Source: Vallitalea okinawensis
GTDB lineage: Bacteria > Bacillota > Clostridia > Lachnospirales > PQDH01
Assembly: GCF_002964605.1 (NCBI RefSeq)
Contig: NZ_PQDH01000002.1
Span: 434,001 to 498,000 of the forward strand
DNA length: 64,000 bases
Direction: 5' to 3'
Numbering within the stretch: the stretch's first letter is position 1; each line of letters begins with the position of its first letter. Below, one piece after another: positions 35,224-43,666 of this stretch. The notes beneath the pieces are model-generated. The model ran no database searches and was not told where the DNA came from. It worked only from the letters and a program-made list of their open reading frames with translations. Made by a program: the position numbers and the translations under genes.

Positions 35224-36654
35224 TTACATAAACGTCCAAAATATCTCTTGCATCAGTTCTTCTATCATAGCCTTTATTAGTTCTTCCTGATCAATAAAAT
35301 AATTATCTTCTGCTAAATCTTCAAAGAAGTCTTCTAAATCATCATTCTCTTTAACATAATCATCTAAGTAGTCCACAATATCCTCAACTAACTCATATTG
35401 ATCCTCTATGTCCATTTTTTCAATATCTTCTCCATCTCTTGTTGAGTATTTTCTAACCGGACGATAGCCTTTACCATTTTCAATAGTTAAAGTGAAACTC
35501 TCATCATAAGCTTCTGGCTCTATAACGACTGTTTTAATACGATTGAATATATCAAAGGTGACAGTAACTGTGAGTTCGAATTCTTCATCCTCATAATACT
35601 CTTTATCTTGTTTGAAAGCATCTACCATTTCTTCCAGCCCATCAGCAAAATCATCTTCAAAATCTTTATCATCAATGATGTCCAGCATTTCCTCCCAAAC
35701 ATCATCATCCATATAGCCCCATTCAAAATCATCTTCTATCATTTCGTTAAAGACTTTTTTACCATTCTTTTGAATCCAGCTAGCTAATTTTTCGTCATCT
35801 TCTGCTGTTTCTAATATCTCTTCCATCATATCTATAATCGTATCACTCTCAAGTTCAAATGTTACTTCATTGAATTTTTTATCCAAATCACTTTCTGTTG
35901 CTTCATAAATTGCATCAGCATAGATTCTAGTATCCAATCCTTTAATATCGATCATATCAATATATTTTCCTATTGAATCGAAAGACTCCTCAGATGCAAT
36001 ATCTTCTAATTCATAATAGAGATATTCATCATCTTCAAGTACTTCAGGTACATCAAAATATAGAACCCCCTCTTGTGCTAGTAGAACAAAATCTATAATC
36101 TTTTCATTGTTATATTGTGTTTCGTAGGCACCTGCCATCGTTCCTTTTCTCTTATCAATAGATATTTTAAATTTATTATCTATTTCTTTTGTTAATTCAT
36201 CTAAGGAATTATCCAAATTTGTTTCTAAAGACATTGTTAAATCATATTTATTCTGTGAAACAAACTTATTGAGACCATATAGGGTTCTGTATACTGGATT
36301 TGATGATATAACAAGATGAGATATTAAAAATCCTATAATAATAATTGCTACTAAACCACTTGGTATAATATACCACTTGCTGAAGTTTAATTTCTCAAGG
36401 ACTTCTTTTAAGTTATTCATAATTTCATTAATTTTATTACTGACTTTATTTTCGTTAATCCCATTGTTTTCAGTAGTCTCTTTATCATCTCCAGATTGCA
36501 TGTCGTCACTTATTTCTTCTGTCTTTTGTTTCTCTGAGCTTAAAGTATCATTTGTACCTTTCTCATTTTTGTCTAGCTCTAGCCTAGCTCCACAATTATT
36601 ACAAAATATCGCTTCTTCAACATTTGCTTCATTACATTTAGTACACTTTTTCAT
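35224..36654 (-). CDS. zinc-ribbon membrane protein with acidic ectodomain (476 aa)
   Basis: The zinc ribbon (Cys4/Cys7 and Cys18/Cys21) is followed by a Glu/Asn-rich cytoplasmic linker, one membrane segment (WYIIPSGLVAIIIIGFLISHLV, about 95-117) and an outer domain of about 350 residues that is very acidic (strings of Asp/Glu, no catalytic motif seen). The outer part resembles the lipoprotein-like DUF families attached to zinc ribbons in Firmicutes. The start is the ATG at 36654 with GGGGTGG upstream. It is the first gene of the six-gene minus-strand series that ends with the amidase. Confidence 0.75.
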   Translation of the reverse strand: MKKCTKCNEANVEEAIFCNNCGARLELDKNEKGTNDTLSSEKQKTEEISDDMQSGDDKETTENNGINENKVSNKINEIMNNLKEVLEKLNFSKWYIIPSGLVAIIIIGFLISHLVISSNPVYRTLYGLNKFVSQNKYDLTMSLETNLDNSLDELTKEIDNKFKISIDKRKGTMAGAYETQYNNEKIIDFVLLAQEGVLYFDVPEVLEDDEYLYYELEDIASEESFDSIGKYIDMIDIKGLDTRIYADAIYEATESDLDKKFNEVTFELESDTIIDMMEEILETAEDDEKLASWIQKNGKKVFNEMIEDDFEWGYMDDDVWEEMLDIIDDKDFEDDFADGLEEMVDAFKQDKEYYEDEEFELTVTVTFDIFNRIKTVVIEPEAYDESFTLTIENGKGYRPVRKYSTRDGEDIEKMDIEDQYELVEDIVDYLDDYVKENDDLEDFFEDLAEDNYFIDQEELIKAMIEELMQEIFWTFM

Positions 36655-36682
36655 GATTACCACCCCATAAATTTATTAATTG

Positions 36683-36711
36683 TTTATACTCTTTATACTA
36701 TTAAAAGACAA
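36683..36711 (-). promoter_or_regulatory. promoter for the zinc-ribbon/SLH operon
   Basis: On the minus strand TTGTCT (36706-36711) and TATAAA (36683-36688) are 17 bp apart, 29 bp before the first start codon. Confidence 0.5.
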
Positions 36712-36761
36712 TTCTGTCTTATAATACTTAACCATTTCCCGGTTACTATTATACTGTCCAA

Positions 36762-36876
36762 AGCTTCTCATATATCCGTATAACAGCATTGCAACCTCTA
36801 CAATTACTCATTCTGTTTCTCTATCAAAGAGTTAATCAACATTAGTTAAGAACATATGATTATTAGATCTGATTAA
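36762..36876 (-). pseudogene. fragment of an SLH-domain gene C-terminus
   Basis: Read on the minus strand it gives NVD*LFDRETE*VIVEVAMLLYGYM, which aligns residue by residue with NIDQLFDGEKEISRVEAAMMLYRLY at the end of the SLH protein coded at 30084. Two in-frame stops break it. It is a relic of a duplicated or exchanged SLH gene. Confidence 0.75.
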
Positions 36877-37507
36877 TCTGAAATATGGTTCATGGAATTG
36901 GGACATAACAAGAAGACTACCCCACAAAAAATTAGAATAGCCACTTGATATAGTGTTAGATTACTAGATATTCTTTACTTTTTGTCAAGTTACATACCGG
37001 CAGATAACATCCCTTTCAGCAGAATAACATACTTCCTAACAAAAAACCTCCATCACTAATGGAGATATTTATAGTCTATGAGTACTCAAAAAGTACATAA
37101 AAACACCCCCCCAATAAAATTGGCGAGAGTGTTTTATATAAATCTCCCATATTACACTAACTTTTCTTAAGTAAGAACCTCTTAAGTTATTTATCTATTT
37201 GTTATTACGCCTACATGAGTTATTTTAGATCTTGCTTCATCTTTGATTAATTTTCCTCCCTCATTATCTTAGTACATACTGAAACTCTAATCCCCTAATT
37301 AACTTAAATAAAATCTTAGTTCTATTTTCATTACTCACTTTTTGAATATCATAGACAGCATAACACAGTGTATAATAAAAAACCTCCATTGCTAGTGGAG
37401 ATTTTTGTTGAATTACTATGTACCTTTTGGTATTATTTTTATATAATTATATGTGCACATATGTGACGCTTTTTCATCTTTTAAGTTTATTTCTTGGAGG
37501 AATTATT
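36877..37507. other. gene-free region with three orphan terminator hairpins
   Basis: No credible gene is seen. Three hairpins occur: 37041-37070 (CTCCATcactaATGGAG), 37099-37138 (AAAACAC...CCAAT/ATTGG...GTGTTTT) and 37377-37406 (CTCCAttgctagTGGAG). The first and third have T-runs on the minus strand and are near copies of each other, yet no minus-strand gene lies just upstream of any. The region looks like the remains of lost genes. Confidence 0.6.
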
Positions 37508-38023
37508 TTGAGCTACTATGACAATGATCTCTTTAAAAAAGACAGCAAAACAAATCATTATGGTAAGACAAGAATTTATAATATAAAAAAGAATCTCCAA
37601 TTCACGACCATTGAAGATTCTCCTGAGGCTCCACCTTACTATAAGATTATATTAAATCAATACCATCTAAAATATCTAGCCGAGATGGATGCAAAAGGTA
37701 CTAAACCTCTTAGTTTTAATTATATGAAGTTAAAGTATGGTCTGCCTAATAATCTTGATCACTATTTCATAATAAATCCAAAGCATGAAAGTTTTAAAAA
37801 ACCAAAGTCAATTCACCAGAAAAATGCTTACATACTGATTATTTTTTATAAAATGAGCCTTGAACACGCCAATCTATTTCTGGAAAGTCTAAATTATCCA
37901 CGACTAGATTCACCACTGGCGTCAAACTTAACCAAATGTATACGTTATGCTCTTTCTTGCTCATATACTCTAGAAGAGGTCAATCAATTGTTATCTGATA
38001 GTAAAATCGAGACTCTATTTTAA
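37508..38023 (+). CDS. uncharacterised protein beside the Ser/Thr kinase (171 aa)
   Basis: I do not recognise this family with certainty. The start is the TTG at 37508 (MSYYDNDLFKKD...), with GGAGGA upstream; the longer frame from 37418 has no site. The C-terminal half (MSLEHANLFLESLNYPRLDS...CIRYALSCSYTLEEVNQLLSDS) resembles the short helical domain of small proteins found next to bacterial Ser/Thr kinases and Xre-like regulators, with the recurring form of a helix, a basic-residue helix and a terminal EVNxLL helix. It converges on the kinase gene with 16 nt between stops. It might be a kinase substrate or partner, as inference. Confidence 0.6.
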   Translation: MSYYDNDLFKKDSKTNHYGKTRIYNIKKNLQFTTIEDSPEAPPYYKIILNQYHLKYLAEMDAKGTKPLSFNYMKLKYGLPNNLDHYFIINPKHESFKKPKSIHQKNAYILIIFYKMSLEHANLFLESLNYPRLDSPLASNLTKCIRYALSCSYTLEEVNQLLSDSKIETLF

Positions 38024-38039
38024 GAATGACCGTGTTCAC

Positions 38040-40670
38040 CTACTTTATAACAATCTCAAAAATGTTTTTCTCAGATTCGTTACCTCTTTTATCTTCATAG
38101 TAAATTTCTACTTGATAAGTACCTTTTTCAAGGGTTTCAGAAAAATCAATGAATAATTCATTTGTTGTTAAACTAGCTATTAGTTCCAGAGAACTTACTT
38201 TATAAAAGTTTATGAAATAATTATTAGCCTTCTCTGCCGGAGACCATGATAATAATATATCCTCTGCATTATTCCATTCTAATTTTTCATTATTATTTAT
38301 CATGACTGCCGGAAGGTATGGTGGTAATACCGCAAAATTGACCTTTGATAATGGTGACATAGTATGGTCTTTAAGATAACTTAAAGTACATTCGTAGGCA
38401 CCCATATTTAATTCTAATGAATCTAAATCAATATTAGTTATATCTCCATTAAAACTCTTTTTGATAGTTTGTCCTGAGACTATATGATAAAGTACCATAT
38501 ATATCTCTTTAGGGTCATCCATATTATCCCACTCTAATTTCTTTTCACCATTATAAGGAAAAATACTATTATTTCTTATGTTAAAAGTAGCTCTTTTGGG
38601 AATATTATCTTCAACTATTGAGATATCTGATTTAGCATACTGTGAAATTTCTTTATCACTTTTAGACTGAATAATCAAGGAATAATACCCACTTTTATTT
38701 ATTAAATCATTTATATTAACTCTTTGCTCACTTATTTCATGGGTTGTAATTTTATTAGGACCATAGTAATCGATTAAAGAAACTACATAAGTTAAGTCAT
38801 CATTATTAGCATAGAAATCAATGTATTTATCATCAGATATATTATAAGAGTAGAAGTCTGTATCAAGTTCCACAGGGCTTAATAATTTTTTATCTATAGG
38901 TTCACTAACCACAAAATCAAAGTACTTCATATAAGCAAATTTATTATTCGGATCTGTAACAAAAAGCATCAGTCGATAATTGGCAGGGTTTAATCCTAAT
39001 GTATCCAAATCGAAACTCGTTCCATTCACATAGAATTGTGGCGTCTCAATTTGCCATGTCGAAGTATTCATAACGCACACAATATATCCTGGAAAATCAT
39101 GTGGGTTTGACCATTCAACTAACTTTGTATCAGTAAAATCAAAATTTCTATTCTGTGATGTAATAAATGTAACTTCTTCGGTATTTATGACTTCATCTTT
39201 AATCTCATTATCTGGCTTATCCTCTGGATCTTCACTTTCATTATCTATACTTGGCTTATTATCTGTATTTTCACTTTCGTTACCCATACTTGGCTCTTCA
39301 TATGCATCTTCACTCTGGATACCTATACTTGGGGTTTCATCCGTATCCTTATACTCATTACCTATACTTGGCTTATTATCTGCATCTTCACTTTCGTTAC
39401 CTATGCTTAGCATATCATCTGCATCTTCACTTTCGTTACCTATGCTTAGCTTATCATCTGCATCTTTACTCTCGGTACTTATACTTTGCTTTTCATCCGT
39501 ATCTTTAATCTCATTACCCATAATTGGCTTATCATTCGTATCTCCACGTACACTATTATTTTGAATATATGTACTTACAGTTTTACTGATATTCAAATCA
39601 TTATTAGTATTTGTTATTTTTCCATCTTTTTGAACTAGTATATAAAATAATAATCCGACTGTAAATATTGCAATAATGGATAATATAATCATTTTTATAG
39701 GCATACGCTTATGGCGTTTACCAATTATTTCTTTTACTTCATTTATATTCTGTATTCGTGATTTAGGAGATTCTTCACAGGATTTAGAAATTATAGCATT
39801 TATCTTATTTCTATCAACAGTTTCATTGATTAGATTTAAGCCAAGTTCATATGCCTCTTCCTTCGTTCTAAGATTGATGTCATTTTTATAACCTAAATGA
39901 AAGATTAAGTATTCAAGAATTTTACCTAATGAATATATGTCTGACCAAGTCCCTTGAGTATTCGATCCTATTTTCTGCTCAGGAGATGCATAGACTTCGG
40001 AATAACAAATTGTATTACTCTTATTAATGTCTTGTTTATATTTAGAAATACCAAAGTCTCCAATAACAATCTTATCTGGCATAACAAATAAATTACTAGG
40101 CTTAATATCACGGTGAATAATTCCAGCGTGATGAATTTCTTCAACAGCCGTCAACAGAAGCATATATATCTCTATAGTGTCTTGGGCTGTTATTAACTCT
40201 TCTGATGTTATTAGTTCACTTAATGTTGGATAATCAATATAGTCAAGAACAATATAGCCAGTATTATTAGTTTCAAAGCAATCATTAACATCTATAACAT
40301 ATTTATTTATCGATAACTCTTTTAATTGCTCAGCCTCTTGTAAAAAACGATTCAAAAGTGTCATATACAGTTCATACTTCTTTGGTGTAAAAGAATCCAG
40401 TTCTACTGCTTGACTGATTTTATTTCTTCTTAATCTTATTAACTGATCACCATATTCAATATTATCCCGTGGATAAAACTCTTTAATAGCAACATAATCC
40501 TTTGTAAAGCTATTTCTAGCCCTATATACAAAACCATTATCACCTGAATACATTACATAGCATATCTCATATTTATTATTAAGTAAATATCCCTGTGCTA
40601 AAGCTTCACTATTTTCAATTCTGTATCTATTTTCTTTAGCTATTTTTTTTAGCATCCCCTGATCAATCAT
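38040..40670 (-). CDS. transmembrane Ser/Thr protein kinase with repeat stalk and sandwich ectodomain
   Basis: A Hanks-type kinase. The glycine loop is GDNGFVYRAR, the catalytic Lys63 is in VAIKEF, the HRD loop is IIHRDIKPSN (Asp188), DFG is at about 205, and YASPEQ stands in for APE. A membrane segment (MIILSIIAIFTVGLLFYILV) follows at about 325-345. Outside are eight 13-residue repeats and then about four beta-sandwich units with recurring LEWxNxxD motifs. The start is the ATG of MIDQGMLKK with GGGGGA upstream. There are no PASTA domains, unlike PrkC/Stk1, so the ligand is probably not plain muropeptide. It likely signals from the envelope to cytoplasmic targets, perhaps including the zinc-ribbon proteins. 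Confidence 0.88.
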   Translation of the reverse strand: MIDQGMLKKIAKENRYRIENSEALAQGYLLNNKYEICYVMYSGDNGFVYRARNSFTKDYVAIKEFYPRDNIEYGDQLIRLRRNKISQAVELDSFTPKKYELYMTLLNRFLQEAEQLKELSINKYVIDVNDCFETNNTGYIVLDYIDYPTLSELITSEELITAQDTIEIYMLLLTAVEEIHHAGIIHRDIKPSNLFVMPDKIVIGDFGISKYKQDINKSNTICYSEVYASPEQKIGSNTQGTWSDIYSLGKILEYLIFHLGYKNDINLRTKEEAYELGLNLINETVDRNKINAIISKSCEESPKSRIQNINEVKEIIGKRHKRMPIKMIILSIIAIFTVGLLFYILVQKDGKITNTNNDLNISKTVSTYIQNNSVRGDTNDKPIMGNEIKDTDEKQSISTESKDADDKLSIGNESEDADDMLSIGNESEDADNKPSIGNEYKDTDETPSIGIQSEDAYEEPSMGNESENTDNKPSIDNESEDPEDKPDNEIKDEVINTEEVTFITSQNRNFDFTDTKLVEWSNPHDFPGYIVCVMNTSTWQIETPQFYVNGTSFDLDTLGLNPANYRLMLFVTDPNNKFAYMKYFDFVVSEPIDKKLLSPVELDTDFYSYNISDDKYIDFYANNDDLTYVVSLIDYYGPNKITTHEISEQRVNINDLINKSGYYSLIIQSKSDKEISQYAKSDISIVEDNIPKRATFNIRNNSIFPYNGEKKLEWDNMDDPKEIYMVLYHIVSGQTIKKSFNGDITNIDLDSLELNMGAYECTLSYLKDHTMSPLSKVNFAVLPPYLPAVMINNNEKLEWNNAEDILLSWSPAEKANNYFINFYKVSSLELIASLTTNELFIDFSETLEKGTYQVEIYYEDKRGNESEKNIFEIVIK
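39219..39530 (-). repeat. 39-bp tandem repeat (8 units) in the kinase gene
   Basis: Eight consecutive 39-bp units code 13-residue repeats of the form KPSIGNESEDADN, the central ones almost identical in DNA (CACTTTCGTTACCTATGCTT on the plus strand). They make an acidic stalk between the membrane segment and the outer domains. Confidence 0.92.
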
Positions 40671-40854
40671 ACTTTCCCCCAATAACACTAGCAATTTTCT
40701 ATTTTCAAACTATTCAAGTTACTTCATTGTGTAGATATATAAAGCTCAGATATTCATATCCATTTTATTCACGTCAATATTTTTCTGCCTAGGCTTTAAA
40801 TATCACAAATTCACTACAATTATATCAATTCGTTAAAAACAAGTCAATCAGACC

Positions 40855-40897
40855 ATAGACCCCCTTGCTTAAATAATAAGAAGGGGGTCATAATCGC
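40855..40897 (-). terminator. terminator, copy 2 of the repeated element
   Basis: GACCCCCTT pairs with AAGGGGGTC, with an inner CTTA/TAAG. It follows the pentapeptide gene and is nearly identical to 27033-27074. Confidence 0.8.
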
Positions 40898-41755
40898 TTA
40901 AACATTAAGAGGTTTCAATAATAATTGTATTTTATACGCTAATCGCTCTAGCCAATTAGCATTCTTACTTTCATTAGTTTTATCTAATAGTTTTTGCAAA
41001 TTAGGTATGTACTGGCTAATATCCTCATTTTCCATTTGACATTGTTCATAAAAAGATATCCCCCAGACCTCGGTAAAATTTCTCCACCGTGGGTCCCTTC
41101 TACTCAATATATCCCAGATATCACTTTTATGTATCTTTGTAAGAGTTGGCTGAACAATAGGAACGTCAAAGACGGCTCGAATGAAAGCACTTGAAAAATT
41201 AGTATAATTCAAAGAACACTGATTATCAAAAGTACAGTCTATTAGTTCAGCATTACAAAATCTTGCATGATTGAAATTGCAATTATGAAAACTTACGTTA
41301 ATAAACGATGTATCATCCATTGATGCATAAGACAAATCTGCATTTTTTATGGTGACGTTTTTTATACTGTTCTTTAAGATACTAATCCCTCTGAAGTCAG
41401 TCTTGTTTGAATCTCCACTATCGTTAAAAGAGTGTACAGTTCCAAGGTCATCAAAGCTATATCTGTGATGGCCATAGGTAAATCCAATATCTTTGAAGTC
41501 AAGTATTGCTCCTTCTTCTGCTTTTCTAAATACCTTCCTCATCTGAAACTTTGTTAATACACCTAAATGTGATCCCCATCGTACCTTCATCTCAAATTCC
41601 TCTAAAAATCTACTATTCAAAAGTAAACTAGGCTTTTCGTTCCTGATATAATCAATTATCTCTGACTTGTGTTCAACCCAATATTCAAATATGTTTTCAG
41701 TACCGTCATAACCATATTCGAAAAGCACAGAAATTATAGGATTGCTTACTAACAT
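40898..41755 (-). CDS. pentapeptide-repeat protein
   Basis: The centre (about residues 115-200) shows pentapeptide-type repeats (ADLSYASMDDTSFINVSFHNCNFNHARFCNAELIDCTF), which fold as a right-handed quadrilateral helix. It is flanked by an N-terminal region of about 110 residues and a C-terminal helical region ending in hydrophobic/basic residues (LERLAYKIQLLLKPL). The start is the ATG with GAGGAGGGG 6 nt upstream. It has no signal peptide. The function is unknown; roles from gyrase protection to effector scaffolds exist in the family. Its place upstream of the kinase suggests, but does not prove, a link. Confidence 0.78.
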   Translation of the reverse strand: MLVSNPIISVLFEYGYDGTENIFEYWVEHKSEIIDYIRNEKPSLLLNSRFLEEFEMKVRWGSHLGVLTKFQMRKVFRKAEEGAILDFKDIGFTYGHHRYSFDDLGTVHSFNDSGDSNKTDFRGISILKNSIKNVTIKNADLSYASMDDTSFINVSFHNCNFNHARFCNAELIDCTFDNQCSLNYTNFSSAFIRAVFDVPIVQPTLTKIHKSDIWDILSRRDPRWRNFTEVWGISFYEQCQMENEDISQYIPNLQKLLDKTNESKNANWLERLAYKIQLLLKPLNV

Positions 41756-41879
41756 ATCAGACCCCTCCTCAAAAATAAGTACAATCAATTCTATTTTAAA
41801 TTTGTTTTAGACCACACATACTATAAGATTAAACATAATATATCGTCTCCTTATGTTTATTAAAAATTTAAGTCTGGTA

Positions 41880-42665
41880 TTAGTAATCAGAAGGTGTTTG
41901 ACTTAATACAACACAGGTAATTAACCATTCTGGTAACCATCGTCTTGCTAATCTTATCCCTAAAGTCGTTTTAAATGGGAACATGTTTTCTTTTTTGTTC
42001 TTCTTAATTCCCTCTATAATGTATCCCGCAGCCTTTTCTTTGCTAATCTCATAAGGTGCAGGCATACCATCATCTCTTACAGCCTCTGTATCAACAAAGC
42101 CAGGATGAATTGTTTGAATATGTATGTTTTTGAATCCAAAGTGCTTCAACTCCATTCGAGCAGTTTGCATAAATAATCGAACAGCTCCTTTTGCTGCTGT
42201 ATAATCTCCTTGCATTGGAATACCAAAAAAAGATGCTAAAGAATTCATATGGGCAATCATACATTCTGTCCTTTGCTTTTTCATCTGGTGCATAATAGGT
42301 ACATAGAAATGAATAAATGTATCAAAGTTAATTTGCATACAATGCTTTATCTTTATAGCCGAAGCTTGAAGTGTATTCGATGGGGGTCCAATACCAATAT
42401 TAAGAATCGCTAGATCAATAACTCCATACATCTTTATAACCTCATCTACGACCTCATTACAGAAATTTTCATCAAGTGCATCTCCAGTAAAGTAGTGACA
42501 GATACTCCCATTATCTCTTATGATTTCTGCTACATCCTCCAGCTTATCTTTTCGTCTAGCAACAATAATGATAGTATTTTTGTACTTACTTAAAGCTAAA
42601 GCCGTTGCTCTCCCTATTCCAGAAGAAGCCCCAGTTATAATGATGACTTTGTTACGGATGTTCAT
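41880..42665 (-). CDS. short-chain dehydrogenase/reductase
   Basis: A classical SDR of 261 residues: TGASSGIGRA at the N-terminus binds the dinucleotide, with ILNIGIG, catalytic Ser in MNSLAS, and YTAAK near residue 157 giving the Tyr/Lys pair. PGFVDTE follows. The C-terminus carries a hydrophobic/Arg segment (TLGIRLARRWLPEWLITCVVL), as in DltE-like or lipid-related SDRs that associate with the membrane. AAGGGGA precedes the ATG. It follows the TetR gene by about 115 nt in the same direction and may be its target. The substrate is unknown. Confidence 0.88.
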   Translation of the reverse strand: MNIRNKVIIITGASSGIGRATALALSKYKNTIIIVARRKDKLEDVAEIIRDNGSICHYFTGDALDENFCNEVVDEVIKMYGVIDLAILNIGIGPPSNTLQASAIKIKHCMQINFDTFIHFYVPIMHQMKKQRTECMIAHMNSLASFFGIPMQGDYTAAKGAVRLFMQTARMELKHFGFKNIHIQTIHPGFVDTEAVRDDGMPAPYEISKEKAAGYIIEGIKKNKKENMFPFKTTLGIRLARRWLPEWLITCVVLSQTPSDY

Positions 42666-42779
42666 GCAATCGTCCCCTTTTAATAAATTGTTGCTATAAT
42701 GATATAATCGCCCACACTATAACCAATATAAATCCCATAAATTATTACACGCTTTTACTACAACTTGTCATAACCTATA

Positions 42780-43421
42780 TCATACCTTTAAATAGTCAAT
42801 ATAAAAGCCAATGTGATCATGAATTTTTTTCATAATCTCTTCTTGATTTTGTTCCCATACGTGAAGTAGTAAAAACTCATTTAAAAGTCCCATTAGACCG
42901 TAATAAAATTGTGCTGTTATTAACTTCACATCACAATTTCTAATTGATCCATTTTCAATCATTCTAGTAAGAATAATCTCTGTATACTCCTTTCTCATAT
43001 GATACAGATTTCGTGTGTTTATTTCGAATGCTTTCTCATTCACAAAACATTCCATAAAAATAATTTGAAGTATAGTTAGGTAAAGTTTATCATCAGCAAT
43101 TCTACCAAACTTTTCCATGTTATATCTAAAGAAATATGCAATATCTTTTGAACTTACAATATGATCTATTTCCTTCTCTGTTAAAATTACACCTTCATAT
43201 TGTTGAACGAAATAGTCCATGATCGTATCAAAAAGCTCTTTTTTCCCTTTATAATGATTATAAAATGAACTTTCTTTAATATTAACTGTCCTGCATAGTT
43301 TTCGAATACCAACATTGGCATATCCATATTCTGAAAACAAAAGGACACCACTATAGAATAATTTTTCCTTTGTAGTCTTAGTTACTTTAATCTTCTCTCT
43401 AAAATACTGTTCTTTATTCAT
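42780..43421 (-). CDS. TetR-family transcriptional regulator
   Basis: An N-terminal HTH (about residues 20-60; GVLLFSEYGYANVGIRKLCRTVNIKESSFYNHYKGKKELF) precedes a helical ligand domain. The start is the ATG at 43421, with AGAGGAG 6 nt upstream (a TTG two codons earlier overlaps the site). It lies upstream of the SDR gene and opposite the histidine kinase gene. A TetR-like operator is in the intergenic region. Confidence 0.88.
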   Translation of the reverse strand: MNKEQYFREKIKVTKTTKEKLFYSGVLLFSEYGYANVGIRKLCRTVNIKESSFYNHYKGKKELFDTIMDYFVQQYEGVILTEKEIDHIVSSKDIAYFFRYNMEKFGRIADDKLYLTILQIIFMECFVNEKAFEINTRNLYHMRKEYTEIILTRMIENGSIRNCDVKLITAQFYYGLMGLLNEFLLLHVWEQNQEEIMKKIHDHIGFYIDYLKV

Positions 43422-43532
43422 ATACAACTCCTCTAGTTAACCAGTTAAATTTTAAAATCACTAACATAATATTAAGTATATTGTGTGTTTTATACTATTT
43501 TGTTAAAATTTTAAGATATCTTATTATAACAA

Positions 43533-43548
43533 ACTAACGTTTGTTAGT
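43533..43548. promoter_or_regulatory. palindromic operator, TetR type
   Basis: ACTAACGTTTGTTAGT: perfect 6-bp arms around a 4-nt centre, in the divergent region between the TetR and histidine-kinase genes. Both could be controlled by it. Confidence 0.6.
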
Positions 43549-43588
43549 AAAGATATTATGAATATATTGCATAATAAAATACAGGTCA

Positions 43589-43617
43589 TTGTTTAATCCC
43601 TTCCCATGGTGTATAAT
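43589..43617 (+). promoter_or_regulatory. promoter for the histidine-kinase/regulator pair
   Basis: TTGTTT (43589-43594) and TATAAT (43612-43617) are 17 bp apart, 49 bp before the start codon. Confidence 0.6.
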
Positions 43618-43666
43618 AATGTAAATCTGTTCAAAATAAAATTATAACTGTTAAGGAGATGTACCA

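Noticed and set aside
39219-39530. CRISPR-like appearance of regularly spaced repeats
   Set aside because: Units are directly adjacent without unique spacers and stay in the kinase reading frame.
39187-39564. Plus-strand ORFs of 125 and 85 codons rich in Ser/Leu or Tyr/His
   Set aside because: They are mirror readings of the 39-bp repeat in the kinase gene; repeats without stops create such frames.
27033-40897. Integrated mobile element between the two repeats
   Set aside because: There is no integrase, transposase or tRNA target. The repeats act as terminators at gene ends, so mobility is only a possibility.
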